A stretch of DNA of 64,000 nucleotides from Russula earlei (taxonomy: Eukaryota > Basidiomycota > Agaricomycetes > Russulales > Russulaceae). The position numbers and the translations under genes were made by a program. Positions 14,092 to 27,200 of the stretch are shown piece by piece. The notes beneath the pieces are model-generated. The model saw only the letters and a program-made list of their open reading frames with translations, had not been told where the DNA came from and ran no database searches. Each line of letters starts with the position of its first letter. Position 1 is the stretch's first letter. The stretch is taken from NCBI GenBank assembly GCA_025769875.1, contig JAGFNK010000026.1, positions 62,001-126,000 on the forward strand. The letters are read 5' to 3'.

Positions 14092-14724
14092 TTATTTCGG
14101 TGTAATGCCAATACCCACCAGGGCCACCCAGCCAGACAGAATCCCCTCTGCTAGACGACCGACGAGAAAATGGGCCACTGTAGCATCGGCACCTGAGCCA
14201 CAGCTCACGTGGAAGTAAAACTTGTTGTGCAACTTTGACAAAAGCACGGAGAATTTAATGAACTCGTTCGAGTTCAGGACCTTGAACGTTGGGGGCAGCG
14301 ATGTCGACGACTGCAATTGACCAAGAGTTATCTGCCAAAAGGGATGAGCGGCGAGAAAAGGGGCGAAAGAGGGCCGATAACGCGCCCGTCGGGTAGGGTC
14401 AGCTAAATTCAAGGCGCGAAGGATGTTAGCTTCGTGTCCTTCGCTGTACGGTCCGATTCCAAGCCAAACGCAGATGTCTCCAAACTCGTCCGCTTCACTT
14501 CCTTGACCAGCGAGCACGCTCCCGCATGCATTCTCGTTGGCGGTACTATTGGCGGCCGACGCGAGATCCCTGAGATACACGCGTACCTCGGGTGGGGGTG
14601 CTGAGATGAACGACGCGACTTTGATGATGGAGGAGTTGCGGTAAAGGTGTGCCAGGGTTGCCTTTTGATAGGTGTTTTCGGGATCAAAAACGAACGCGGA
14701 AGAAAGATTAGCTCTGCTGGTCAT
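14092..14724 (-). CDS. Hypothetical protein, about 210 aa
   Basis: Not recognised. A single open frame runs from the ATG at 14724 (MTSRANLSSAFVF) to a stop at 14092. An in-frame upstream ATG at 14859 would overlap the start of the divergent LETM1-type gene and adds a low-complexity PTNQP stretch, so I prefer the inner start. The protein is mixed and globular-looking (VASFISAPPPEVRVYLRDL, GPYSEGHEANILRAL) and ends in a hydrophobic segment (GWVALVGIGITPK). There is no signal peptide or known motif. It converges on the chitinase gene, 145 bp away. Unseen introns are possible. Confidence 0.55.
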   Translation of the reverse strand: MTSRANLSSAFVFDPENTYQKATLAHLYRNSSIIKVASFISAPPPEVRVYLRDLASAANSTANENACGSVLAGQGSEADEFGDICVWLGIGPYSEGHEANILRALNLADPTRRARYRPSFAPFLAAHPFWQITLGQLQSSTSLPPTFKVLNSNEFIKFSVLLSKLHNKFYFHVSCGSGADATVAHFLVGRLAEGILSGWVALVGIGITPK

Positions 14725-14857
14725 GGCTGGTTGGTTGGTTGGTTGTTGAGTGAGTGGGGCCGGGCGTGGACGCGCATCATAGTTAGTTAGGTCGTCGTCC
14801 ATTACGTACCCACAGTCGTACACGTGGTCGGTCACTCCCTGTCTCTTCTCGTCGACC

Positions 14858-16422
14858 ATGATGATGTTCGGCTCGCTAGGAAGAAATAGCAGGTCAGTCG
14901 TCTCAACGCCGTTCTAAACCCTCTCTCATTTGCCGTGTTATTTCGCAGATATCACCACCATCTGTCCCACCATCGCCGACATGACTTGTTCGGTACCACC
15001 TCTCGCATCGCCTCCGTCGCATGTATATCTACATTGTCCAGCCACCCCCTTCATTTGCATCGAAAATCACCAACCTACTCGCAGACTATCCTCCTGCCTG
15101 CCTGTTTTTTTTCCACTCCCACTGCCACTACTCCGGAGTCTAAAGATGCTTCCAGCCCTCTCACGATACCGCACGCCCATATCAAGGCCAAGGTTGAATT
15201 GAGACCCGGTCCTATCAAACCGCCAATAGCTTCCTCCAACTCGCAATCTTCAAGGGCCAAGAGATTGCCCACAATGAGCTCTTCTTCCCAGCCTCAATTT
15301 CAATCTACGTCATCCACCGGAAGACTGTCCAACACAGTTTCAGAGACGATGAAAGAAGACCTAAAACAAGCATACATTCATGGTGTCCTCCCACGCCCGC
15401 CTCCAGGTGCGGGCAAAGTTGCGACCCTCTGGCATCAGGCCAAACAGCTCTTTGTGCGTATCTTGATCTTTAAAATTCAATATTCGGTCTCACCTCTTGT
15501 CAAACCAGAAATTCTACTTTCGAGGTCTCAAGTTGATTATCACACATCGCAAACAGGTTAAATCGATTCGAGCACGGGTCAAGGCAGGCGGGGAGCCTTT
15601 GTCCCGATGGGAACATCGATTCATTCAAACAAACAAGAGTGATCTTGCGAGGTATTCACCGCTCCCCTCATGCCTTCGTCGTTATTCACCTTCTCACTTC
15701 TCCCGACCCAGACTCGTACCGTTTATTACGATCGTTCTCATTCTTGAGGAGGTCATCCCCCTCATCGTGCTGTACGCACCCGGCATGCTCCCGTCAACAT
15801 GCATCCTTGCCTCGCAGCGCGAACGGATTGACGCAAAGCGCCGCGAAAAGCAACGTGCCTATGCCGAGACAATGGCTGGTGTCTTTTCGGATGTGCTCAA
15901 GGCCGATCCAATAGCCTTAGCGTCATCGCTGCCCAGCGTCAGCTCCGGCATCGCACTTTGCGGGCAAGTTCATAAAGACCTGCGAGTGAAGCGCATGCTG
16001 AACATTTTTCTCTGTTCAGTCTCCTGTCTCTGTCGACGTGGGGCCCCAATTTCCGACGCAGGGGGAGGATTGAACGGCATATGAAGACTGTGGTCGTCGA
16101 TGACGCACTTCTGGTAAAGGAAGGCATGGGCGATCGGTTAACACATCCCGAGCTTCTTGAGGCGCTCGAGGAGAGAGGGATGTACGTGCCTCTGGCGCAC
16201 GTCGTCAGTCACACAAGCTAATTGGCCACCCCTAGTGTGACCGACGGTCTGAACACGGCTACGCTCAAAGCCCGTCTTCGCTGGTGGCTCACCACGGCCG
16301 ACAAGACTGACAACGGTTCTCCCATTAGCAGGCGAATTGCTCTCACCGCCAGGAGCGCCCTGCGTCAGTTCCAGGTTCGTATCACTTCTCTAGGAGACCG
16401 CACGCTCATTGTTGCTCAGTGA
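14858..16422 (+). CDS. LETM1-domain mitochondrial inner-membrane protein
   Basis: Family members (LETM1, yeast Mdm38/Ylh47) serve mitochondrial K+/H+ exchange and ribosome docking at the inner membrane. Exons are 14858-14892, 14949-15453, 15509-15651, 15712-15963, 16020-16181 and 16236-16422; they sum to 1284 nt (427 aa). Exon 1 encodes MMMFGSLGRNSR; with exon 2 this makes an Arg/His/Ser-rich presequence lacking acidic residues, as expected for mitochondrial import. The LETM1 domain starts near residue 170: FYFRGLKLI, then GGEPLSRWEHRF, then a membrane segment (PFITIVLILEEVIPLIVLY) and the APGMLPST motif. A ribosome-binding-like helical part follows (ALCGLLSLSTWGP, LLEALEERGI). The fourth intron (15964-16019) only works with a GC donor. 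I cannot tell the LETM1 and Mdm38/Ylh47 branches apart. Confidence 0.88.
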
Positions 16423-16634
16423 GTTTACACGTATGGAAAGGGTGAGAAGGGCTTCCCGGTTATTCACCACGCGTATCCCATTATAGAGGTGGGATAGAAC
16501 TACATCCTATTTATAATGTCATCACCTATCATTTAACACGCGGTACATCATCTGAACTGCCCCCAAGCCCCGTGCGCTTGTCATCCATGGGAGTCCGAAG
16601 GGCACATGAAATACAAACACGTCTCGGTCGCCAC

Positions 16635-19600
16635 CTAAGGACGACAGCTTCTCAAGTACGCCAGCACTTCCCAGCTTCTGCGGTCCCAAGGCGCCAACAT
16701 GACGCCCTTCTGCGCCATCCTCCGCCCATCTTTCAGACTTTCCTCGCCCCCAGAACGCGCGTTGGCCACCGCGCGCAGCCCGATCGAAGCGCGCAAGGCG
16801 GCAATGTTGCCGTCCTCCCCTTGAGAAATGACGGCTCGCGCCGCCGCGGGCTCGCTACATTGGAGTAACAATGTAGCCAGCGTACGCCGGGCGTCTCCGC
16901 GCGCGGGCTCGGCGTGGACGGCTCTCTGTGACTCGCTCAGAGCGGCTGTGAGCTTGCCCTGGGGGAGGTACATCACGCGATATGAGTTGGAGTGAAGTGA
17001 GACGGGGGAGAGTTGTTGGGGGGGGGGGAGCATTCGCTCGCTTACCTGACCAAGGTGGTGCTGCCGCAGGATGTAAGAGAAGTCGCGTTTCGGATCACGT
17101 CGGTGGCGGAGATCGAGAGGAAGCGACTTTAGCTCGGATAGGGCGGCGTCGATCAGCCCGTCGTCGTCGGTCAGGATTCCCATGCCGGCGAGCGCGTTGA
17201 TCGCCGTCAGGTTCTCCGGGTCCTGCGTGATGCTTTATTATTACCCCCCCGGGGCGACCGAAATCAGCAGACGGCTTTTCCGACGACGGGTGAATCGAAG
17301 TACCAGTCCAAGAGCTGCGCCTTTGCCGCCTCTCGTCCCTCTTCTGCACCCGTAGCCCACAGCGTCTGCGCCAAGAGCACCGTGACGTGCCCCCGGATGA
17401 TCGGGTCATCGCCCGCCGCGACGAGGGCGGCCTCAAAATTCTCGAGGGCTGCGTCCAACGTCCCGAGCTTGAAACTCGCGAGGCCGGTCCCGAAGAGGCA
17501 TTGCGATTTCAGCACCCTGTCTTCTCCGTCGTCTTCAGGCAGAAGCCCGAGGGCGCTTTGGAACGAGCTGAGCGCGCCCTCGTAATCTCGCGCGACGAGA
17601 CGCAGCCGGGCCACCGTCGCGTTTGCGACGACAAATCGTCGCTCCACGATCGGGTCCTCGGTTTCTTCGTATGCCGCTTCGAGGACGCTGATGGCGTGGT
17701 CGGTGCGCTCGATGGCGAGCTCGACGTGGCCGATGCGCTCGCAGACGAGGCCGAACAAGTGAAGAGCGGACGCGTCGTCAGGGCGCTGTTTGAGGTATCT
17801 ATCGAGCGCGAAGAATGCAGGGAAAAGGTCGTTTGGAGAGACGCGGTGGCTTTGTCCCGCGCCAAGGAACTGGTCGAATTCGCGTTTGGAGAATTCAACA
17901 TCGGCCTCGGGCTACGCCATCAATCAGTGGTCATGCGAGTGCGTAGTTTGCTGACTCACGACGTCAGCTGACAAACTCACAGCATGCTCGAACAGCATGC
18001 GGGAGTCTGTATGAAGTCCGTTCCGCGTGGCGAGAAGGGCTTGGCCGACCCATGCCATGGTGTGATCTGGATCTAAGGTCTGCGCCTTCAAGAACGCTTC
18101 GCTCGCCAGCTCGAGATCGTCATGGTAGAAGCAGAGAAAGCCAAAGCTCGTCCAAACGTCAACATTCTGAACATGACGGTCAAACCAAATCTATCTAGGC
18201 AAGGAGCACCAGAAGTCACCTTGGAGTTGATTTCCAGCGCCCGAGTGTATGCGTGCTGGGCCTCTTTCGGTTGTGACACGAGATGCATGTCCCCTAATGC
18301 ACGCCAGTAATTGTCTTCACCAGGTTGCGCGCGAATAGCTTGCTTAATAGAAGCGAGCGCTTGTTTCAGTACTTTATCCCGTTGTTCGCCTTCAGGAAAA
18401 CTTTTCCCAGCTAGGTTGAAGACCGCAAGCCCAAAGTCAAACCAAGCGCTGCCCATGGCGGCAGCCCCGAGGAGACCAAGTGAAATGCGGTGACTGTATG
18501 CCGCGACAGCAACCTTCAAAGCGTCTGACCCGGTGAGGTGATCGTCAGGAAGCTTAAGTGGCATCGTAACAATCCCTGCAAGTCTATCCCCGAAATCTGA
18601 TGTTAGGTAGCTGCACGCTTGCAAAAGAATGCCCCGAACTGCAGCCTCATCCGTGAAGGAAGATACGCGAGAGAGGTGATAAATGGCATCCGCGATGACC
18701 TTCCATGCGAAGCTATGAAATGATGTGTTCGTGTCGAGGAATTGGAACGAGACCTGCAGGGCAGTCACGAATGAATCTTGCGCACGGGACATAAATCCAG
18801 TGGAAAACTCAGAGAGACCCAGATCGACGTATGTGCGTGCAAGGGATGTCAGTACAGCAGGTTCATTCGGTTGAACCTGTAAAACGGACTGGAACGACGC
18901 AATTGCGTCTTGAAACCTTCCGGTCTGGCGATGGACATCCCCAATCAGATAAGTACACATCCAGTCTTCCGGCTGTAACTCCTGAGCATGTTGAAGAGCC
19001 TTGAAAGCAGCGGCATGCCGGCCGGCTTTAGAGTACGATTCTCCCAAGCGGACCCATGCTGGCTGGTCCTCGGGATCAGCACGGAGGGCTACCTGGAAAG
19101 CCTGAATCGCAGAAGGAAAGTTTCCTCGGGTCTCCTCTGGCTGTGAGTCCAGCATGATATACTATAAAGGATGAGATACCGACCAGATGGACAACCCCAG
19201 AAGCTTTCCATGCCCAAGCGTTAACCGGTAAATAGCGCCCGGCAATAATTTCCTGTGAGTCTTCGAGTTCTCCTTCGCCCTCAATGGCACGATTTGCTAC
19301 AACTTCAACGAGATCCCACTCTCGCTCCTCGGCAAAGCCTTCGGCAAGTCGTCTGGCGGCATCGCCCTCCCTCGCATCCAACTCGAAAGCTTTCTGAAAG
19401 CATTTGGACGCTCGAATTGGATCCAGGGGATTTGCGAACTCTAAATAGTAGATTCCAAGAGAGGTAAAAGCAGGGGCGAAGGATGAGGAATGTTTGAGAG
19501 AGGTGATGAAATATTTGAATGCCTCCTCCCGGTGATCAGCTGCGAGTTGTTTGGAGGTCTGAAGTGATAGATTCGGCCTACAAAACACGTACCTCCCATC

Positions 19601-21703
19601 TCCCAGTGGGCTCTGCCCAGTCGCCACCAGCTTCGCGATTTATCTTCGTCGTTGTCTTCTTCATTCTCCCATAAATCGATAACCGTCCCCAATTCGGCAA
19701 TTGCCTCATCAAGGTGATCCAGCTGCATTTCGCACCAGGCATGTTCCTCCTGTGCACGTATAGCGTCACGGCTCTTTTCAAGGACTGTGTCGGAGACTCG
19801 AGAAAAGCAAGACCCTGCTTCAAGCCACATCCCGGCACGCTGTAGGACATAACCGCGACCCATTAGACAATTCACGTTGTTCGGGTCCTCGGATAGAACA
19901 TCCTCCAATATGCGGAGGGCTCTGGTATGATGCTTGGGAGGGTATAGATGAACGAGGGATGTTGCCAAGGCGACATTGAACGCTTTTCGGACACTAGACA
20001 GAAACATCAATCGAGGTGAGGAGCCATAAAAGTCACATACAGGCCCAGGTCAGAGCCTGTGTCATCTCTATGCCCATTGACCAGCTCTAAACCTGCTTCA
20101 GATACAGTGATGGTGGCTTGATAGTCCTGATCGTGGAGATAGACTTCTGCCATTACCCTCCGGGCAAAGATCGACGCTTGTAGTGCCGATTCGGTTTCCT
20201 ACTTTGTAAAGTCTAGATGTGCGCAAGAAAACTCCGGCAGGATGAAACGAACCGAGATAGCGCCAAATACATCATCCAATGAGGCCGAAGGAACAACAAG
20301 TTCTTCTTCATCCGAGAAAGGAACGCCCAAATAGCCAAGATGGGTTTGAATGAGTCTTGCAAGTGGTTCACTGGGAAATAGCTGTAGATATTGACGCAGG
20401 ATGTCAAAATCATATCCCTCTAATCGATCAATCAATGAATGCAGTCGCGGGAGCGAAATCTTCCAGTACCAATGGTTTCGCAGTCTTGTCCATTTATAAA
20501 GGTTGACCAAGCCAACTCGTCTGCCACACGCAGTAAAACGACCCCGCTGATCAACTTTTCAACTTCTATCGCAAGTTGTCGTTTCATAGGATCATTGAGA
20601 GGGAGAGAAAGCAGATGATCTCGCTTGTGGCGAAGTTGCTTTGATTCCGTCCGGCGGCGAAGCTCGTCTGGGGTATCAGGGTGGTTGAGAATTTCATCGT
20701 AAAAGAAAGGCAACTTATGGCGATTAGGTTGACGTGAGGATGCAAACTAATGTGATGTACCTTCGAGCCTCCATAAATTTCTCGTATGACTTCATTTCGG
20801 ACACTTTGTGGACCGCCGGCATTCAAGCGTGTGCGGCGCTTGGTCACCTCCTTATCAAGCGTCTCCATTTCATCTGCCTCAATGAGAGAAACGATTTCTT
20901 CCAAGATGGGCAGAGAGTTGTATACCGCCTCTTGACTGGAGGTTATTGTGGTGGAAGTTGGATTTGTAACGTCAGGGGGAGGAAGAGTGGATACCGAGGG
21001 GTAGAATGGTGAGTCTGGAAGATATAGCGACAATGCATCGGACAGCTGCAATGGGTCGTGAACTTCGGGACGAGATGGTAGCATCTGGAACATGTACTTG
21101 ACGTCGAGATCCGTGTTCTCTACGCAAGTCTATCAACTTCTGGATTGTCTCGGCGCACCTGGTAGCATCGTCTCTGGGGCCGATTGATTAGAGAGCATGC
21201 TCGATAAACAAGAGATGCGTACGAATCTCCGAAAAGTCCAGCAAGTTCTAGGAGGGTTTCTGCACATTCGTCCCACTTCTGACCACGCTCGTATGCTCTA
21301 CACAAACCCTGATAATGCAGAGAGTTGACAAATAGACTCGGAGGGGGTATGCAATAGTACCTGGCATCCGAGGAGCTGCTTTGGGTTTAATCTGATGGCG
21401 GATCGGAATGCCTTGAAAGACGAAGGGATGGGTTGGCTTTGGATCAAAGGGGCACAAGGAGGAGTACAGTTACTTGCTCGCTCTGATCGGTCCGACCGAG
21501 TTCTAACAATGAGAGTCCATAGAATATGTTGCTGCAGACCGGTCAAGAGGTGTGATCAGGGTATATCGTCAAACGTACGCGTTATAGTTATCTGGCTCAT
21601 ACTCCAGGATTTGGAGGCTGGTGTCATGTGCGGACTGATAGTCCTTCTTGTTGAGGGCATCTCTGGCCGCCTTGAGCTTCCCCTTGAGGAGAGCCGAGGA
21701 CAT
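16635..21703 (-). CDS. ski3: Superkiller protein 3, TPR scaffold of the Ski complex
   Basis: Ski3 is the TPR scaffold of the cytoplasmic Ski2-Ski3-Ski8 complex, which feeds mRNA 3' ends to the exosome. The first exon starts MSSALLKGKLKAARDAL and the next gives the first TPR (YGLSLLELGRTDQS-type reading). Multiple exons over 5 kb carry successive TPR helices, for example AIQAFQVALRADPEDQPAW, AIASFQSVLQVQPNEPAVL and AHQAYTRALEI-like segments at 18.1-19.1 kb. A solenoid of TPRs then runs to a C-terminus containing KGVMLAPWDRRSWEVLAYL, a form typical of Ski3 ends. The expected length of about 1400 aa fits. It is divergent from the phosphatase-like gene with 170 bp between start codons. Exon borders are approximate; splicing across every gap was not verified. 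Confidence 0.85.
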
Positions 21704-21873
21704 GGCTTGGGGTGCGATATGAATGCGGCTGCCGGGCCGGGTCTTGTTATATCTCTGGGCCTGTTTGTACTTTACTCCGCGACCGTTTACAAGACGGGTG
21801 CGCGCCGCACCCCCAAATCTCTAGTATCGGTACTGGTCCGGTGCCCACCAGCACACGGGCGGAGGAAGCGCCA

Positions 21874-24000
21874 ATGTTATCCACACTCTCCTCTGCGGAT
21901 CTTCTCGCCGACACCAGACCCAAATGCTCTCCTCTTCCTGAGCTGGACCTCGAAGAGAAGCTGGCTGTCCAGGTAAGGTATTACCTCTGTTGCACCGTCA
22001 TCCTTGCCCACAACACCTCTTCAGCTGGTACACCTAGCTTCCCAATTTCACGCCAGTGATTATGCCTGTGCTAAATTTGGTGCTGGGGGTGGGCCTTCGT
22101 TTTCAAAAACTTAACGTTCGAACCGCTAAATCCCGGAATAGGCTCCGCCATCGCCTACATTCCGCTATCCATCAACCTACCTGATCACTTCCAGCAACTC
22201 AAGGAACGCCAAGCGTCGTATGCAAGCACTGAGGCCTGGTGGTTGTGCGAGCCGGAATCGCCAAGGTCACATGTCGCCCCCCCCAAACTCATGCCGAAGC
22301 TGCATCCTTCAGACATTGTCACGTTTACTCAAACCTCCCCAAATCTACAGCACGAACTACGCTTTGCCATGGATACCCCCTTGATCCCGTCTACATGGTT
22401 GAGTGGAGAAATTCCACTCCCCAAAACGTCTGATACCCATCCGATTGGGTGCGCTTACCTTCTTCCGCTCTCAGTTGGGCTTGTCTTTCTGAGTTCTGTC
22501 CAGCGTTTCTGCTATTATACCAGAAGAGCTTTTGTCATCGATATCGTTGCATATTTCTCTAGCTGACTCCTCATCGCCAACCATCTTCAACATTCACCCT
22601 GCCTTCTCTTTGCATCGATTAGTCTCTTCCCCAGGTTCAGTACTTACCCCACCATCTACTCTATCACTACCTGCTTCATCCGACTCGCCAGCACAGACTG
22701 TGCGTCCCATCAGCAGATCTCCAGTTGCCGCGCTCTACTGCACCGTCCACGACGCACTTGCAAGTATGGAGCCGCGTCTCTATGAGGAGCGCGCTGCAAT
22801 CTGCTCTCGCCACTAACATCCGCCGACCTACCCCACCACCTGCTCCGCCTCCGAAAGATTCTGTGGCGCCACGGTTACCGCCTTTGGCAATCGGCAATTT
22901 GGATCTCATAGGCGAGATATTCAGCAGTTCTCATTTTGAGCTGGATGTAGATCGGTCGTCCGGCGCTAGTCTGCAAGCACGGCACGAGCGTACATACTCT
23001 GTTCCGTTTACACCCTCGCAAGTTGCTTCGGCAGGGTCGATGGATGGAGTCCAGTACCTTCAGAACAAGCGCTCGCATCCGATGTAAGTTTATTTATGAG
23101 ACTGGTGTCATGTTGCTGCTCAATAGATGCATCTCCCTTACTCAGGTCTCCCTTTCCCTCTGTTCAAGGGATCGTGCGCCGTCCGAAGCTCGCGCATTTC
23201 GGCCCGCCGCTGACTTGCACCAACGATTCACAACCTCCATATCCTGCCCTCGGTAATTTATATCTATCATCGTGTCCCGGTAAAAAAGGTGGCGTCCATG
23301 TGATTGTTCTATTGTGGATTCACTAACGCCGTCACTGCGAAAGTGCGCCTCACGGGACCTGTGCGCGGTCGGGGCGCGATCTGTCGTGACCTCGCGCAGG
23401 ACCTACGGAGAATCAAAGCGCTAGGTGTCGGATGCATCGTTTGGTGCGCTAGAATTTGTCCCACTTCTCGGTGTTCTCGCAGCTAATAGACTTAAAGCTG
23501 TCTTGATGACGAGGAGCTAGAATTTCTGGGTGCACCATGGCCCGAGTATTCTCAGGCCGCACGTGAGTTGGGGCTCGACATCCTCAGGTGATCGCTAGCC
23601 GTCCATCAAAGGTTGATCATTCTGAAATGAAGTTAGGATACCCATCCCGGAAGGGCTGGCTCCCGCTTCGGTAGAATTATTTGACGCACACCTCTCGCGG
23701 CTGATTTCCGTCTACACGCTTGCCGGAGTTCCCGTTCTTGCCCATTGCCGGGGTGGTGTTGGACGTGCTGGATTGGTAGCTTGCTGTTGGATACTCAAAC
23801 TGGGGTTGTGTGGATGGACGTCCGCGAGTAACGATTTAGAACACGCAGATAAAGGGCAGGTGCGTCGCGACACGCTGGAGCAGGTTGAAAAAGCGATTGG
23901 TATCGTCAGGCGACGGCGCAGCCTGAAGGCCATCGAAACATACGAACAGGTGAAATTTCTCGTCGGATACGTGGATTTCCTGCGGGGGAATCCAACTTAG
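21874..24000 (+). CDS. Dual-specificity/tyrosine phosphatase-like protein (CDKN3-like C-terminus)
   Basis: Cysteine-based protein phosphatase. The C-terminal domain holds the P-loop HCRGGVGRAG, matching HCx5R with the catalytic Cys and Arg both present. It is preceded by RIKALGVGCIVCCLDDEEL and a general-acid-region LRIPIPEG, and followed by RRRSLKAIETYEQVKFL. The start is the ATG at 21874 (MLSTLSSADLLAD). Exons join in frame through introns at 21973-22024, after GAGG (~22086), after HPIG (~22449), after SSP (~22635), after HPM (~23083), after GKK (~23289), after GCIV (~23442) and after DILR (~23588). The first ~350 residues are not catalytic: they are rich in Ser/Pro, include RFAMDTPLIPSTWLS and look regulatory. 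The substrate is unknown; a cell-cycle kinase is a guess based on CDKN3 similarity. Confidence 0.82.
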
Positions 24001-24211
24001 CACATAGATAACTATTATGTAATACGCGGACTTAAAGTTGCTTGTCTCGGCCTCTTAATAATAATTATTCCCGCCCGCTCGCTAACGCTGTTGCCGTCGC
24101 GCTTGGCGTTGTCGTCCTCACGGTCATCCCTTCTCGCCCTTCTCTCGTTCGTTCGCCACGTCCATTCTTTAAATTCGCCTTGATTGGCAAATATCCTCTC
24201 TCTTTTTTAGT

Positions 24212-27200
24212 ATGGCCGCGATCTACAACCGTCATGACATTCCGATCCCTACCACCACTCCAAGACATGTCCCTTCTGGTACAATGCGCAGAGCAAAGAC
24301 CCTCACACGTCCAGAACGTGGCGTTGCACCTCCACCCCTCATCAATCCACAGCCCTTATTCCAGCTGCCTGCATCTCCCTCCTCTCCGCCATCTTCATCT
24401 TCCGACTTCGATGCATGGGTCATCTTCTCTCGCCTGGTCACCTTTTGGGCCCCGTCCGTCCTCCTTAGCTCTGTAGGAGGCCTCAAGGACAACGTGGTGC
24501 GGCAAGCATGGAGGGAGAAGATGGCATTATGTTTTATTATCTCCATCCTATGTGCCGGCGTAGGTTTTGCAACGGTCGGTCTCCAAAGAGTCCTTTGTCC
24601 CCATACAAACCTGGGGACCGAGCGATTTATCAGTCTTGGGTCCACATTGGGGACCCTCGGCATCCAAGGTTTCATGTTCAACATCTCCCAATCCCGATCG
24701 CCTAATCCCTCTGTCAATTTCTTCACCTTGGCGCAGCAGCTCCCAGGTCAAGACATTACCCCTTTGTTCACACGTGCCGCCACGGACTTCCCTCTCTGCA
24801 ACGGGCTCTCATTCCGTATTGCCCAAGACTCCCCTTGTAATTCAGCCACCCCTTGCCCCCTCGGACCTCTCAATAATACCGCCACCTTCAACAATGCCCA
24901 GCTAGTGAACATTACTCGACCAGTTGGTTACAACTGGACTTCGGTCTCCAATCTCGCCAATTTTATCGTCATCGACGGTCAGGTTCTCAATCTCAACCCA
25001 TACATGAAGTTGCATCCCAATCCGATTCCGAGCGATGCTGTAGACGTTGCTCTTCGCACCCTCTTCGCGGCGCCTGGCTCCAGTGGTCGTGATGGGACCC
25101 GTCTCTTCGTGAACAGGCCTGACGTACGCAGTGTCATTCCTTGTATGGTCCAACGCTATGGGGCGGGAAGCATCGACAAGATCACGCCAGGGTGCTTTGT
25201 TTCCCAACTTATGCTTTATGCTGGGTTGATTGTCGTCATGTCTCTAATTTTGGTTCGCTTCGTGATGGCGTGCATTTTCAATTGGTTCCTCTCCACTCGC
25301 CTTGCCGGCAACCCCGATTACTCATCTTTTAACCGCTCCGCAATCAGCCCTGCTGTTCTACCCGAGGGTGCTAATGTTTCGATCGACAACAGGCATGGAA
25401 CTGCTCCTTGGGCAGGGCCAGATGGTACAAAGAAGCATCCCAAGCCCGCGAAGTCTTTGCAATCATTCCAGTCCTCTTCCTCCACAACACTGACGAATTC
25501 AAGAGATAGCGCAGCACCGGTCATGAGCTTAGCCCAGATCGGACCTGAGTTGTTTGCAGTGTGCTTGGTGACTTGTTACTCGGAAGGAGAAGAATCACTT
25601 CGGACTACCTTGGATTCCATCTCGTTAACGACTTACAGTGATCAGCGGAAGCTATTGTTCGTTGTGGCCGATGGTATGATCACAGGTGCGGGTGAGAAGA
25701 GGAGTACTCCGGATATCTGTGTCGGGTTGTTGGATGCCGATCCGAGGTTCGGAAATCCCACACCGATGAGCTACATTGCGGTCGGGTCCGGCACGAAGCA
25801 GGAGAACAGGGCAATGGTCTATGCTGGTCATTACAGTATGTCGTTTGCCAATCGTACCGCTATCGCGATGGAGTTGACACATTCTATACAGCCATCGCCG
25901 GTCGCAGGACACCGACCGTCATTCTTGTCAAGTGCGGCACGGAACAAGAAGCCGCAACAGAAAAGAAACCAGGGAACCGTGGAAAGCGGGACAGTCAACT
26001 AATTCTCATGAATTTCTTTTCTCGTGTTACGTATAACGACAGGATGACACCTCTGGATTTTGACCTCTTCCGTAAGGTCCACGTGTTGATGGGTGTCACT
26101 CCGGATTTCTTTGAAGTATGCCTGATGGTGAGTAATTTGATGACCCTTTGGCGTGGAGAATCTCTAAGCGGACATGTATTGTAAGGTCGATGCGGACACG
26201 AAGGTTTTCCCGGATTCTCTCAGGGCCCTCGTTAACTGCATGCAACACGATCAGATGATTATGGGGGTGTGCGGAGAGACTCGCATCGCTAACAAACGGC
26301 AATCATGGGTCACTGCCATTCAAGTATTCGAATACTTTATATCTCATCACATGGCCAAGGCGTTCGAGTCCGTCTTCGGTGGCGTCTCGTGTCTACCCGG
26401 ATGTTTCTCCATGTTTCGCCTCAAAGCTCGCAAGTCTTCCGGAGATGACTGGGTTCCGCTGATCATTAAACCAGAGATCGTCAAGGAATATAGCCAAAAC
26501 GAAGTCACTACTCTGCATCAGAAAAATCTGTTGCTTCTTGGCGAAGATCGCTTCTTGACGACATGTCTTATTCGTACATTTCCCAATCGCAAGATGATGT
26601 TTCTTCCTCAGGCCAAATGCCGCACTGTCGTTCCGGATACATTTTCTGTGCTCCTTTCTCAGCGCCGCCGCTGGATCAACTCCACAATCCACAATCTCAT
26701 GGAGCTCGTGCTTGTGCGCAATCTTTGTGGGACCTTCTGCTTCAGCATGCAATTCGTCGTCTTCATGGACTTACTTGGCACAGTTGTCTTGCCCATTGCT
26801 ATCTCCCTCACGTATCTTCTCATTGCTGGCGTTGCCTTGTCGCCTCCAAAGTCATTCCCCGAGGCCATTCCCATCATACTGCTCGTCGGTGTTCTCGGTC
26901 TGCCAGCCGTGCTTATCCTTATCACCACTGGCAAGGTCGTATATATCTTCTGGATGGTCATCTATCTCGCCGCCTTGCCCATATGGAATTTCGTCCTCCC
27001 CCTATATGCTTTCTGGCACTTCGACGACTTCTCTTGGGGTGAGACGAGGTATGTCCGCGAGATATATTAATATGTCGCGCGTATTGATGTCATGAACAGA
27101 AAGGTCGAAGGCGAAAGGAAGGGAGAAGGACACAGCGAGGGTAAAGGCCATTTTTTTTTAAATTCGGTTCCCCTACGACGCTGGGAAGACTGGGAACGGT

